In this document: piece by piece, positions 34,528 through 43,942 of the stretch
How positions within the stretch are numbered: the stretch's first letter is position 1
Layout: each line of letters starts with the position of its first letter
Assembly (NCBI GenBank): GCA_020072645.1
Contig: JAIQGK010000008.1
Location: forward strand, 1-64,000
From: Terriglobia bacterium
Lineage (GTDB): Bacteria; Acidobacteriota; Terriglobia; Terriglobales; Acidobacteriaceae
Direction: 5' to 3'
DNA: 64,000 bases
Program-made: the position numbers and the translations under genes
The notes under the pieces: generated by a model
Seen by the model: the letters and a program-made list of their open reading frames with translations, nothing else
The model's database searches: none
What the model was told of the DNA's origin: nothing

Positions 34528-36438
34528 TTGTCTACTTATCAAAATGAAATTAAAGCAATTGCCATAGCTAATAATGATTATGTACACGTGGCTTGGAATT
34601 TTGGCGCGCAACCAATCGCGGGCTGTGGGGGCTTCGCTGTCTACAGGATCGAGAAGGGTGGCGATCCTAATGGCCAAGCGTTGCCTGCGTTCGATAGAGA
34701 CAGTAGCGGCAAGCGGCTGAAGGTTACCTGTGAAGACCAACCGATTCGCAAATACAACTGGCGCGATGTCTACGCGAAAAGAGGCGGCACTTACAAGTAT
34801 AAAGTGATACCCATGCGCGCTCCGCGACAGCCGCTTACCAGCCTCGCAGTGGCAGAGACGGATTGGGTCGTCGTGTCCGGCAAGTATGACAAGGTGCAGG
34901 TTTACTTCAACCGGGGCATTCTGGGAACCCAGCACACGGCTGACGATCTGTGGAACCCTGCCAAGAAGAAGCCGGATTTTGCCAAGATCGAACAGAAGAT
35001 CAATGATCCTAAGGATGATTTAAGGAAGTCGCTATGCGGCCAATTATATGAAGCACTGACGCAACTTCTTGATCGCGCCAAAAGAGACGGTGGTTCCTGT
35101 TGGGCCTCGCTCTATGAAATGACTGACCCGCAGCTTATTGACCGTCTGACTGAATGTAAAGACCTGCATCTCATTCTTTCGAACGACAATGACGAAAAGC
35201 AACAAAACAAGAAGAAGGTTGTCATCTATGACGGCAAGAACCAGCCTGGTGTGAAGAAGTTGAAGAACGCCAAGGAGATCATTCGCCGCTATATGCCGTC
35301 TGGACACATCGGACACAACAAGTTCTTTGTCTATTGCGACAAGGTGGGAAACGCAAAAGCCGTCCTTACGGGGAGCACCAATTGGACGGCGAGTGGTCTT
35401 TGTACTCAGAGCAACAATGCGATCCTCATCGAGGATGACCGCCTGGCGTCCGACTATTTGCAATATTGGAAAGATTTAAAAACGGATGCGCTGGCAGCGG
35501 GAGTGCCCAAGCAGCCTGCTCCGATGAAGGGGATTCAGGGCCAGGTACTGCGCACTGCCTGCGCCACGCCGCGAGACCCCCTCCCGCAAGAGAACAAATC
35601 AACCGTTACTGTCTGGTATTCTCCCAATACTCACGGGGCGATGAAGTCGGGAGCCAAAACTGCGCCGCCAACCCCGGTGGACATGCAGCGGGTCTATGAC
35701 CTGATACACAAGGCGCAGCAGTCAGTTTTGTTCCTGGCCTTTATGCCAGGAAAGGCAGGAAGCGAAGGCAGCTTCCATTTCCTCAAGGAACTGGCGAAGG
35801 CTGCGGCGGCAAAGCCAGAGCTCTTTGTTCGCGGCGCAGTCAGCGATCCCGACCTGACGAAGGAATTTGACCTCTCCATTTTGACTTCCGGTGTGTCAGA
35901 GGACGCCATGATTTCCTCGCCGCAGGGAATTTTCAAGAATTTCGAAGCATGGCGTGAGGAGATTTACAAGTATGGGCATGCAATCATTCACGACAAAACC
36001 ATAGTTATTGATCCGTTCGGTTCCAAATGCGCCGTCATTACCGGAAGCCACAACTTAGGCTTCCGAGCTTCCTCCAATAATGACGAAAACATGCTAATTA
36101 TTGAAGGCGACCCGGAAGTGGCGAAGGCATATGCAGCCCACGTGATGGACATTTTTGAGCACTATCGTTCCCGCTGGATTAATGCCGGTCACAAAACGGA
36201 CGACTACGATCCGCGCCAGGACCCGAACTGGCAGCAAAGATACTTTGAAGATTTTCGTCCGGCTTATGCGGAACGGCTCTTTTGGATAGCGAGTGGCGGC
36301 GCTCTTCCCCTACTGAAGCCGAATCCTCACACCAAAGGTGTGGGCAAGCATCTGGAGCAGGCAGCAGAAGCGAAGAAGGAAGCAGCGGCGAAGCGCAAAG
36401 CCATGAAGAAAGCTGCAGGCTCGGGATCAGGGGATTAA
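34528..36438 (+). CDS. Phospholipase D-like protein with two HKD motifs
   Basis: 636 residues from TTG 34528, which has AAAGGGG 6 nt upstream. The N-terminal part (about 1-110) looks like a fibronectin-type beta domain (YVHVAWNF, GGFAVYRIEKGG). The first HKD motif is HNKFFVY followed by GSTNWTASG (about residue 264-292). The second is HDKTIVID followed by GSHNLGFRASSNNDENM (near 488-515). Two HKD halves form one PLD active site, acting on phosphodiesters, either lipids or nucleic acids. No signal peptide or membrane helix, so it is predicted to be cytoplasmic. Substrate unknown; the tail is Lys/Ala rich. Confidence 0.8.
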   Translation: MSTYQNEIKAIAIANNDYVHVAWNFGAQPIAGCGGFAVYRIEKGGDPNGQALPAFDRDSSGKRLKVTCEDQPIRKYNWRDVYAKRGGTYKYKVIPMRAPRQPLTSLAVAETDWVVVSGKYDKVQVYFNRGILGTQHTADDLWNPAKKKPDFAKIEQKINDPKDDLRKSLCGQLYEALTQLLDRAKRDGGSCWASLYEMTDPQLIDRLTECKDLHLILSNDNDEKQQNKKKVVIYDGKNQPGVKKLKNAKEIIRRYMPSGHIGHNKFFVYCDKVGNAKAVLTGSTNWTASGLCTQSNNAILIEDDRLASDYLQYWKDLKTDALAAGVPKQPAPMKGIQGQVLRTACATPRDPLPQENKSTVTVWYSPNTHGAMKSGAKTAPPTPVDMQRVYDLIHKAQQSVLFLAFMPGKAGSEGSFHFLKELAKAAAAKPELFVRGAVSDPDLTKEFDLSILTSGVSEDAMISSPQGIFKNFEAWREEIYKYGHAIIHDKTIVIDPFGSKCAVITGSHNLGFRASSNNDENMLIIEGDPEVAKAYAAHVMDIFEHYRSRWINAGHKTDDYDPRQDPNWQQRYFEDFRPAYAERLFWIASGGALPLLKPNPHTKGVGKHLEQAAEAKKEAAAKRKAMKKAAGSGSGD

Positions 36439-36464
36439 CCTCAGGAAAGGATTCACTTGGGAAG

Positions 36465-36485
36465 AAGGGCTGGAGCCCAGCCCTT
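36465..36485. terminator. Hairpin between convergent PLD-like and M16 genes
   Basis: A perfect 9-bp stem (AAGGGCTGG, 36465-36473, with 36477-36485) closes a 3-nt loop, followed on the plus strand by TACGTTCTTT. It lies between two convergent stop codons. The U tract is weak on both sides. Confidence 0.55.
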
Positions 36486-36503
36486 TACGTTCTTTAACGT
36501 GGC

Positions 36504-38021
36504 CTACTTTCCCGGCTTCTCCGCCTTCTTGGGCGGCGGAATGCTGATATCGATCATATTCACCTTGCCAAAGGTTGAGAGCTGGCGGTCAAAATCCTTG
36601 GCGTTGCCGACTACCAGCACCGCCATCTTTTCCGGGTGGAGATATTTGCGGGCCACGCGATCAACGTCAGCGGGCGTGACCTTTTCAATTCCCGCGCGGA
36701 ACTGCTCCAGGAAGTCCGGCGGGAAGCCATAGAACTCATAGCGCATACGCTCTGCCAGGACTTTCTGCTTGGAATCAAACTCAAAGATGAAGGAATTCAA
36801 AATGGCGTCTTTGGCTTTTTTCATTTCAATCGGCTGGACTGTGCCGGTAATGAGCTTTTCCATCTCCTTGCGCAGCGCATCGATTCCGGCGGCGGTTGTT
36901 GCGCTTTTGGTCCCCATGGCAAAGCGGGTAATCCCGGAATGATCAAATGCCGTCCCTACGCCACCGCCCACGGAGTAAGCCAGCCCAAGCTTGGTGCGAA
37001 TATTCACGAACAGGCGGGAAGAGAATCCGCCGCCAAATAACTCATTCATGACATCAATAGCGTAGTAATCGGGATTGCGGCGATCAATGCCGAGGTCAAC
37101 CATCTCAATGGAACTCTGGTTGACATCATTTTTTTCTACAAAATAAATTCCCGGTGTGGGGCCGTGAAAAGTAATCTTCGCGGGGACAAATGGCTCGCCT
37201 TTGGGCATGTTGCCAAAAGCCTGACGCAACTTTTGTTCCATGGCGGCGGAATCAAAATCACCGGCAAGACCCAAGATCATGTTATTGGGCGCGATGGTGC
37301 GCTTGTGCCATTGCATCAAGTCTTCACGCGTGATGGCCGCCACGGTGTCATACTCAGCCGTGCGGGAATAAGGATTGTCCGGGCCATATGCCAGCTTGGC
37401 AGATTCGCGGCCGGCGATTTCGTCGAGATCGTCATTGCGGCGCGAGATCAGGCTGAAAAACTGTTGCTTCGCAAGATCAATTTTGTCCTGGCGAAACTCC
37501 GGGTTTTCCAGAAGATCCAGCACGACGGGGAAGACCTGATCATAATTTTCCTTCAGCGATGACCAGGAAAGAAAGGTCGAGTCCGCGCTGTCTGAAGCTT
37601 CAACGCGCGCGGCATGGGCCTCAAGAAAATCGTCAAGCTCGTCACCGGTTTTGCTTTTGGTGCCGCCCGTGCGCCACACATCGGCATAAAGGGAGATCAT
37701 GCCGATCTTGTCCGCCGGCTCTTCACGCGATCCGCCACGGATGCGGATGGTGCCATCAATCAGCGGCAGTTCGTGGTCTTCCTGCAGGAAGATCACCATT
37801 CCGTTGGGCAGTTCCACACGGCGCGGCTCCTGCGGCTTGAATTGATGCAGCGGCGGAATGGGAACTTTTTGCCATGATGTGGCCGGCGCGGCAGAAGGCT
37901 TGGCTGTTGCCTGTGGGACTTTTGGCGGAATGGGTTTCCGGGCCTGGGCACCCGCGTTAAGAGCCAGCCCGTTCATTGCGAAAATTATTGTTATGAAGAG
38001 CAAGAATTTCACCTTGTTCAT
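36504..38021 (-). CDS. M16 peptidase-like subunit lacking the zinc motif
   Basis: 505 residues with a signal peptide (ending about NAGAQ, residue 26) and a Pro-rich linker. The M16 fold is clear, but the position of HxxEH reads SLYADVW, so no zinc can be bound. It keeps the conserved SRLF...GLAYSVGGG element in the second half, which in heterodimeric M16 enzymes contributes Arg/Tyr to the partner's active site. Its start overlaps the stop of the upstream catalytic M16 gene by 4 nt, so the two probably form an obligate pair in the periplasm. Confidence 0.88.
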   Translation of the reverse strand: MNKVKFLLFITIIFAMNGLALNAGAQARKPIPPKVPQATAKPSAAPATSWQKVPIPPLHQFKPQEPRRVELPNGMVIFLQEDHELPLIDGTIRIRGGSREEPADKIGMISLYADVWRTGGTKSKTGDELDDFLEAHAARVEASDSADSTFLSWSSLKENYDQVFPVVLDLLENPEFRQDKIDLAKQQFFSLISRRNDDLDEIAGRESAKLAYGPDNPYSRTAEYDTVAAITREDLMQWHKRTIAPNNMILGLAGDFDSAAMEQKLRQAFGNMPKGEPFVPAKITFHGPTPGIYFVEKNDVNQSSIEMVDLGIDRRNPDYYAIDVMNELFGGGFSSRLFVNIRTKLGLAYSVGGGVGTAFDHSGITRFAMGTKSATTAAGIDALRKEMEKLITGTVQPIEMKKAKDAILNSFIFEFDSKQKVLAERMRYEFYGFPPDFLEQFRAGIEKVTPADVDRVARKYLHPEKMAVLVVGNAKDFDRQLSTFGKVNMIDISIPPPKKAEKPGK

Positions 38022-39556
38022 TTCTGCTCTCCTTTGGCCGGCTCTGTCGGCTTTGGTTTTTCCGCTTCCGTTTCCATGGTTGCAACGGTGCGATTGTCAT
38101 CACGAAATGTCTTATTGGCGACGCGGCGAATATCGGCTTTGGTGACTTTGTCGATCTCATCAATCTGGCGGAAGAGCTCGCGCCAGTCACCATAGAGCGC
38201 CTGGTACTCACCCAGTTGGAAGGCCAAACCCTGATCGTTGCCCAGGCCGCGAATCAGGTCAGCCTTGGCGCGCGTCTTGATCGACTGCAATTCTTCGTCG
38301 GAGACATCCTGCGTTTTCAGCTTTTCAATCTCTTCATGGATAGGCGCGGCCATTTCTTCAGCAGTGTGGCCCTGGCTGGGCGCCGCAAAAAAGAAAAACA
38401 GGCTGGGATATTTATTGCCGGGGAACGAACCGCCCTGCGCGGCAATGGCAATCCGTTTGTCGCGCACCAGGGAACGATAGAGCCGGGAAGTGCGGCCTTT
38501 GGAAAGCAAGTCGGCCAGCACGTCATACACAGGATCGTCAGGATCGCGATAGTCTCCGCGGTGGTAGCCTTCAACATAAATCGGCTGGCTGCGGTCATGA
38601 ATTAAGACGGTCCGCATGGCCTGTTGCGGAGGTTCTTGGGTGCGCAGCGGATCTGGCGCGGGGCGCGCGGGGATGCGGCCAAAGTATTTCTCGATGATCG
38701 GCATGGCCTCCGCGGCCTTCAGGTCGCCCACCACCGTGACCACCATGTTTGCGGGAACGTAATACTTCTTAAAGAAATTAATGGCGTCAGTGGCGGAGAA
38801 GGCGCGCAGATCAGAAGGCCAGCCAACTACGGGGCGTCCGTAAGGATGCGCGATGAATGCCGCGCGCAGAAACTGCTCAATCAGCCGGCCCTGCGGCGAG
38901 CTATCAACGCTCATGCGCCGTTCTTCATAGACGACGTCGCGCTCCTTATAAAACTCGCGCATCACCGGCTCCAGAAAGCGCTCTGACTCCAGGTAAGCCC
39001 ACAACTCAAGGCGATTTTCTGGAAACGAATAGAAGTATGTCGTCTCGTCGCGGTCAGTGGATGCATTGAGACCGACTCCGCCCTGGCTTTCCACGATCTC
39101 ACCAAACTCATTGGGGACTACAAACTTTTCGGCGGCATCCACGGCTGCCTGCCAGGCTTTTTCAAGCTCCGCCACCTTCTTTTCGTCGCGCCCAACTTCC
39201 TTCAACTTCTCATGCAAATAAGCGGCATACGTGGTTTCCACTTTTTCCAGCGCGGCTTTTTCCGCGGGCCAGTTTGTGGTGCCGATCTCATGCGTGCCCT
39301 TGAAGGCCATGTGCTCAAACATGTGCGCCAGGCCGGTGATGCCCGGGACTTCCTGCACGGAGCCGGCGTCAACGCGCGTGTAGAAGGAAAACACCGGCGC
39401 TTCAGGGCGTTCCATGAGCACGATGGTCAGGCCATTGGCCAGCTTCTTGACGGTGATCCGTTTTTCAAAGGAAGCAATGTCCTGGGCGTTAAGGGTGAGA
39501 GCGATCGAGATAAATCCAACGACAATTGCGAGGTTGCGCAAACAAGGAATCTTCAT
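38018..39556 (-). CDS. Zinc-dependent M16 peptidase, catalytic subunit
   Basis: 512 residues from ATG 39556, chosen because a signal peptide starts there (MKIPCLRNLAIVVGFISIAL); the frame remains open 25 codons further upstream. The inverted zinc motif is HMFEH (His78, Glu81, His82), with the third ligand probably a glutamate in the downstream helix. A Lys/Glu-rich insertion (about 100-140) precedes GEIVESQGGVGLNASTDRDE. Paired with the downstream non-catalytic subunit; such pairs degrade unfolded peptides inside a closed chamber. Confidence 0.9.
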   Translation of the reverse strand: MKIPCLRNLAIVVGFISIALTLNAQDIASFEKRITVKKLANGLTIVLMERPEAPVFSFYTRVDAGSVQEVPGITGLAHMFEHMAFKGTHEIGTTNWPAEKAALEKVETTYAAYLHEKLKEVGRDEKKVAELEKAWQAAVDAAEKFVVPNEFGEIVESQGGVGLNASTDRDETTYFYSFPENRLELWAYLESERFLEPVMREFYKERDVVYEERRMSVDSSPQGRLIEQFLRAAFIAHPYGRPVVGWPSDLRAFSATDAINFFKKYYVPANMVVTVVGDLKAAEAMPIIEKYFGRIPARPAPDPLRTQEPPQQAMRTVLIHDRSQPIYVEGYHRGDYRDPDDPVYDVLADLLSKGRTSRLYRSLVRDKRIAIAAQGGSFPGNKYPSLFFFFAAPSQGHTAEEMAAPIHEEIEKLKTQDVSDEELQSIKTRAKADLIRGLGNDQGLAFQLGEYQALYGDWRELFRQIDEIDKVTKADIRRVANKTFRDDNRTVATMETEAEKPKPTEPAKGEQK

Positions 39557-39732
39557 AGCTGTCTCAAGGGTAAAGGGTGACGCGGATGTTTTCAAATTGG
39601 ACGCGCAACGGAGAGAGAAGTGAGCCAGCAACCATTACCAGATTAAATGCGCAACGCAAAATAACATTGCTGCGTGGCAGCTCTAAATGTATAACTGGGG
39701 CAATCTTTTTTGCACGCCCAGGAAAAACTAAG

Positions 39733-40203
39733 ATGTCAAAACACCAGGAACTGCTCCAGGAGTTCCGACTATTTGCTGAAACCGCGGCGAACGCAACAGC
39801 GCTGATGACCCATATATCACAGCGCCTGCATGATGAGTTTTCACGTTACAACTGGGTGGGGTTTTATCTGGTAGATAAGGCCGATCCCGGGGTGCTGGTG
39901 GTGGGCCCTTATGTGGGCAGCTTCAGCCCCAACGTGCGTATCCCCATCAATAAAGGATTGTGCGGCGCGGCGGCCACCACCAAAAAGACCGTTGTGGTGA
40001 ATGACGTGGCCAGCGATCCGCGTTATCTTTCCGGATCGGAAATTGTGAAGGCGAACCTGGTGGTCCCGATTCTGGCTAAAAATGAGCTGCTGGCTGAGCT
40101 CGATATTGAAAGCTATTTTGCCAATACGTTCACCAAAGCGGAGCAGGCCTTTGCGGAAGACGTGGCGCAGCTCGTAGGCAAGTATCTGGAGAAGAAACGG
40201 TAG
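39733..40203 (+). CDS. GAF-domain protein, first of a tandem pair
   Basis: 156 residues, essentially one GAF domain: YNWVGFYLVDK, PINKGLCGAAATTKKTVVVNDVA, LVVPILAKNELLAELDIES. It resembles free methionine-R-sulfoxide reductase (fRMsr), but only the cysteine in GLCG is kept; the positions of the resolving and catalytic cysteines elsewhere in that family lack Cys here. It may therefore be a ligand-binding GAF protein rather than a reductase. AGGAAA precedes the ATG. A close paralogue follows 141 bp downstream. Confidence 0.75.
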   Translation: MSKHQELLQEFRLFAETAANATALMTHISQRLHDEFSRYNWVGFYLVDKADPGVLVVGPYVGSFSPNVRIPINKGLCGAAATTKKTVVVNDVASDPRYLSGSEIVKANLVVPILAKNELLAELDIESYFANTFTKAEQAFAEDVAQLVGKYLEKKR

Positions 40204-40344
40204 TCTCAAGTCGGTGTCCGCTTGCTGGCTGGGCTGCTGCTTTCGTACCGGCAGATGAACACACAATGACATTGCCTGCCACGGCGGCTGACTATATAAA
40301 GGCAGCAGGGCTGGGCATAAGTCCGCGCAGCCCATGCCATAGAA

Positions 40345-40815
40345 ATGTCCAAGCACCAGGAATTGCTTAAAGACTTCGGCTATGTAGCGCAGTCAGCGCG
40401 CACGGTGGATGCGTTGATGGAGGCGATCGTCCAGCGCCTGCATGACACCATGACGCGCTATAACTGGGTGGGATTTTACCTGGTGGATAAAACACGCCCC
40501 GGCAGCCTGAAGCTGGGGCCGCATGTGGGCAGCTTTGATCCCCATGAGAGCGTTTCTCTGGATAAAGGCCTGTGCGGCGACGCAGCCACGACGAAAAAAA
40601 CCGTAGTGGTAAACAATGCGGCGAACGATCCGCGCTATAAGGCTTCGTCGGCGCTGGTGAAGTCGGAGATTGTGACGCCGATCTTTACGCGCGGCGCGCT
40701 TTACGGCGAAATCGACATCAATAGCTATTTTGCCGAAACCTTCAACTTTGACGAACAGAAGTTTGTGGAAGCGTGCGCGGCGCTGGTAAGCGGTTATCTG
40801 GAAAAGCCGCGCTGA
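40345..40815 (+). CDS. GAF-domain protein, second of a tandem pair
   Basis: 156 residues, colinear with the upstream paralogue without gaps (both start MSKHQELL and both contain RYNWVGFYLVDK, ATTKKTVVVN and a C-terminal YLEKxR). The two differ mainly in the loop after GLCG and in the second half (ALVKSEIVTPIFTRGALYGEIDI). It also keeps only one of the fRMsr cysteines. The pair looks like a local gene duplication with divergence. Confidence 0.75.
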   Translation: MSKHQELLKDFGYVAQSARTVDALMEAIVQRLHDTMTRYNWVGFYLVDKTRPGSLKLGPHVGSFDPHESVSLDKGLCGDAATTKKTVVVNNAANDPRYKASSALVKSEIVTPIFTRGALYGEIDINSYFAETFNFDEQKFVEACAALVSGYLEKPR

Positions 40816-40869
40816 GGTCACGCCTGGCCGGGCGAAATATTTCAAGCAGGCTGCTATGATGTCGCGCGT

Positions 40870-43071
40870 ATGAAATTCCTTCGAATCCTGCTGCTCGTTC
40901 TGTTCTTTGCAAGTTCTTCCATCGCGCAAAACTCCAGTTCTACTAAGCCCAGCTCTACTAAATCCGGCTTCACGCTGGAACAGGTGATGGGTTCGCCGTT
41001 CCCGACTGCGCTGACGTCGGCAGCAAAAGCGAATCGCATTGCCTGGGTGTTTGACAGCCGGGGTGAACGCAACATATGGGTGGCGGACGCGCCTGACTTC
41101 GCCGGGCGGCAGGTTACGCACTATCAGGGTGACGATGGCCAGGATATTTTTGCCGTGAAGCTTACGCCGGACGGCAAGACCGTTGTCTATGCTCGTGGGT
41201 CGGAAGTGAGCAGCGAAGGCCACGTGGCAAATCCCACGACTGAAACGAAAGAGCCCAAGCAGCAGGTGTGGGCCGCCGAAGTGGAAACAGGCAAGCCGCG
41301 ACTGCTGGGCGATATGGGCTGCGGGGAAGAGGACTGCGAGGATATCCGGCTTTCTCCTGACGGACTGACCGCCGTTTGGGTGGGGCCGAAGAACCATTTG
41401 TGGATGGCCAATATTGCCGCCGACAAGCCTGCGCACCAGCTCACCGAATTGCGCGGCGAAGAAAGCGAACCGCAGTGGTCGCCTGATGGAAAACATCTGG
41501 CGTTCAGGACTGGCCGAAAAGATCATGCGTTCATCGCGATCTTTGACATGGCTGAGCAGCGCGTGCGTTACGTTGCGCCCAGCGTTGATCGAGACTTTGC
41601 GCCGCGATGGTCTCCTGATGGTCGTCAGATCGTTTTCATTCGCACGCCGGGAGCAGAAAACCATTTGCCGCTAATTCCTGTTCGTCCGCATCCGTGGGCC
41701 ATCTGGCTGGCCGACGCTGCAACGGCCGAAGCGCATGAGCTGTGGCACAGCGGCAAGGAGATGAACGATTCGCTGCCGCCGTTTGCGGCGGAGTCATTGA
41801 AGTTTGCTGAAGGCGGGAAAATTGTTTTCTGTTCGGAGCAGGATGGGTGGAACCATCTGTATGCAATTTCTGCGACTGGCGGCGCGCCAAGGCTTCTGAC
41901 TCCCGGCAATTACGAGGCGGAAGATGTTGAGCTGACTCCTGACAAAACCACCATTCTTTATAGCTCGAACGATGGAGATGTGGAGCGGCGGCATATTTCC
42001 ATGTCAATTCTGCAAGACCTTAACCGGCGCAATAAGCTGGACCTGCGACGGCTGCCGCTTACTACTGGCAAAACTATCGAGTGGCATCCCTTAATGCTTG
42101 CGGACGGCAAAACGATCGTCTGCTTCGGTTCGACCGCTACTTCGCCAGCAATGCCGTATCGAGTGGTGATAGAGCAAGGGAAAACAGACAGTCAGGGATT
42201 TTCCCAGCCCATCATCCATCGTGAGATGATCGCCGCCAGCGCGCTGCCCAAAGATTTTCCTTCGGACCAACTGGTTGAGCCGCAGACTGTCACGTTCAAA
42301 AGCGAAGACGGGCTGGAAATTCACGGAACGCTTTTTGTTCCACGCAATCGCACCCAGCCTGGCCCCGCAGTGATCCACGTTCACGGCGGACCGCCACGGC
42401 AGATGATGCCCGGCTTCCACTATTCGTACTACTACCACAACGCGTACGCGGAAAATCAGTACCTGGCCAGCCGCGGATACGTGGTGCTCTCAGTCAATTA
42501 CCGTCTGGGCATCATGTATGGACGCGCCTTCCGTGAGCCTGCCAATGGCGGCTGGCGCGGCTCCTCTGAGTACAAGGACGTGGTGGCTGGCGCGCGATAT
42601 CTGCAAAGCCTGCCGTATGTTGACCGCAAGCACATCGGCATCTGGGGAGGCTCTTACGGCGGCCTGATTACGGCACTGGCCCTTGCGCGCAACTCTGATA
42701 TCTTTGCCGCCGGCGTGGATTTCCACGGCGTGCATGACTGGTCAGCGTTTCTCGGTGGCCGTGGCGGTGACGCGCCGGACGCCAAAGAAGCCGCCAAGCT
42801 GGCGTTTGATTCGTCACCCGTTGCATCGGCCACGACATGGAAGTCTCCTGTGCTCTTCATGCATGGCGACGATGACCGCAATGTGCCTTTCTCCCAAACT
42901 ACGGATCTCATTCAGCGCCTTCGTCAGCAGAACGTTGACATCGAACAAATTATTTTTCCCGACGAGATCCATGATTTCCTGCTCTGGCGTACTTGGGTGA
43001 AGGGATACAAGGCCACAGCAGAGTTTTTTGATAGGAAGCTGCGGGACGCGACTCAAGGCAGCCAGCATTGA
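40870..43071 (+). CDS. Exported S9-family peptidase (DPP IV/acylaminoacyl peptidase type)
   Basis: 733 residues with a signal peptide (MKFLRILLLVLFFASSSIAQ). Residues about 40-450 form a beta-propeller with WD40/TolB-like strands (SPDGLTAVW, SPDGKHLAF, RWSPDGRQIVFIR). The alpha/beta hydrolase domain has the nucleophile in GGSYGG (Ser595), the acid in HGDDDRNVPF (Asp669) and His701 in DEIHDF. Prolyl-oligopeptidase relatives of this type cleave dipeptides or acylated residues from peptide N-termini. Confidence 0.92.
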   Translation: MKFLRILLLVLFFASSSIAQNSSSTKPSSTKSGFTLEQVMGSPFPTALTSAAKANRIAWVFDSRGERNIWVADAPDFAGRQVTHYQGDDGQDIFAVKLTPDGKTVVYARGSEVSSEGHVANPTTETKEPKQQVWAAEVETGKPRLLGDMGCGEEDCEDIRLSPDGLTAVWVGPKNHLWMANIAADKPAHQLTELRGEESEPQWSPDGKHLAFRTGRKDHAFIAIFDMAEQRVRYVAPSVDRDFAPRWSPDGRQIVFIRTPGAENHLPLIPVRPHPWAIWLADAATAEAHELWHSGKEMNDSLPPFAAESLKFAEGGKIVFCSEQDGWNHLYAISATGGAPRLLTPGNYEAEDVELTPDKTTILYSSNDGDVERRHISMSILQDLNRRNKLDLRRLPLTTGKTIEWHPLMLADGKTIVCFGSTATSPAMPYRVVIEQGKTDSQGFSQPIIHREMIAASALPKDFPSDQLVEPQTVTFKSEDGLEIHGTLFVPRNRTQPGPAVIHVHGGPPRQMMPGFHYSYYYHNAYAENQYLASRGYVVLSVNYRLGIMYGRAFREPANGGWRGSSEYKDVVAGARYLQSLPYVDRKHIGIWGGSYGGLITALALARNSDIFAAGVDFHGVHDWSAFLGGRGGDAPDAKEAAKLAFDSSPVASATTWKSPVLFMHGDDDRNVPFSQTTDLIQRLRQQNVDIEQIIFPDEIHDFLLWRTWVKGYKATAEFFDRKLRDATQGSQH

Positions 43072-43134
43072 CGAAGAACGCAGAGTTGTATCGAAAGTTC
43101 GCTAGCAGCGGTTTCTCGGTATGCAATTAAAACA

Positions 43135-43758
43135 TCACTTGATCGACGTCCGCGCATGGATATAGGCATCAATCACCTTCTCCAGTGTCCCTTGCGCCTC
43201 AAGAACGTACTCCACCGCATCCCGCGCCGCGCCATGGCCACCCACGGACAAAGTCTCATGATGCGCCATCGCCTTCACCTGCGGACGCGCATTGGCCACG
43301 GCGATCGCCAGTCCGCAGCGCCGCATGATCGGCAGATCGATTACGTCGTCTCCCACATAGGCAATTTGTTCTTCTTGAAAGCCGCTTTCCGCCAGAATCT
43401 TGTCCAGAATGTCTGATTTGTTCTGCGCGCCCTGATAAAGGTAATCGATCTTCAAATCGCGGGCCCGCAATGCCACTGTCTCTGAAATGCGCTTTGTCAC
43501 CATCCCGGTCTTCAATCCGCCCAGCCGCGCCAGTGAGATAGCTGTGCCGTCATGCGCGTTGAAACCTTTTGCTTCAATCATGTTCTGGCTGATGATGGCG
43601 AAACCGGGCTTGTCGGCATGTTTCTCCGCATGCGCGTCCGTGCTGCGCGGCCCCGATGCCGGAGCGGGGAAGAGCCATATGGATCCGTCAGTAAGAACGC
43701 CATCCACGTCGAAGAGAATTACTTTGATTTTCTTTGCGCGATCGAGAGATTCGGTCAT
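43135..43758 (-). CDS. kdsC: KdsC-like HAD phosphatase (Kdo-8-phosphate phosphatase)
   Basis: 207 residues, HAD superfamily with no cap domain. Motif I is KVILFDVDGVLTDG, motif II falls around MVTKRISET, and the magnesium-binding motif is YVGDDVIDLPIM, all as in KdsC. About 30 extra residues lie between motif I and GFNAHDGTAISLAR. It would remove phosphate from Kdo-8-P, giving Kdo for lipopolysaccharide. The kdsD homologue lies just upstream on the same strand, supporting the assignment. Confidence 0.88.
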   Translation of the reverse strand: MTESLDRAKKIKVILFDVDGVLTDGSIWLFPAPASGPRSTDAHAEKHADKPGFAIISQNMIEAKGFNAHDGTAISLARLGGLKTGMVTKRISETVALRARDLKIDYLYQGAQNKSDILDKILAESGFQEEQIAYVGDDVIDLPIMRRCGLAIAVANARPQVKAMAHHETLSVGGHGAARDAVEYVLEAQGTLEKVIDAYIHARTSIK

Positions 43759-43942
43759 TGGTATTTAGTACTTGGTATTTAGCAAACGCAGTGGGCTAAA
43801 CACCGACTACCAATTACCAATTGCCACTATGGACAGTCCACATCTGCTTTCTCCGCCAGCCCTTAGCTCTTAGCCTTTAGCCAATCACGCTAAACCTGCG
43901 ATACAAAGCTAAAAGCCAATGGCTAAGAGCTAATGGCTGTTT
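43759..43942. repeat. Intergenic repeats and inverted repeat between kdsD and kdsC
   Basis: The 184-bp gap contains words of the type TTTAGTACTTGGTATTTAG and CCAATTACCAATTGCCA. It also holds an inverted repeat with arms near 43857-43883 and 43911-43937 (AGCCCTTAGCTCTTAGCC against AGCCATTAGCTCTTAGCC on the opposite strand), followed on the plus strand by GTTTTTAC. Similar words occur at 34170-34199, 45001-45075 and 55168-55196. Confidence 0.6.

Noticed and set aside
39733-40815. Annotation of the two GAF proteins as free methionine-R-sulfoxide reductases
   Set aside because: Two of the three conserved cysteines of that enzyme family are absent in both proteins.
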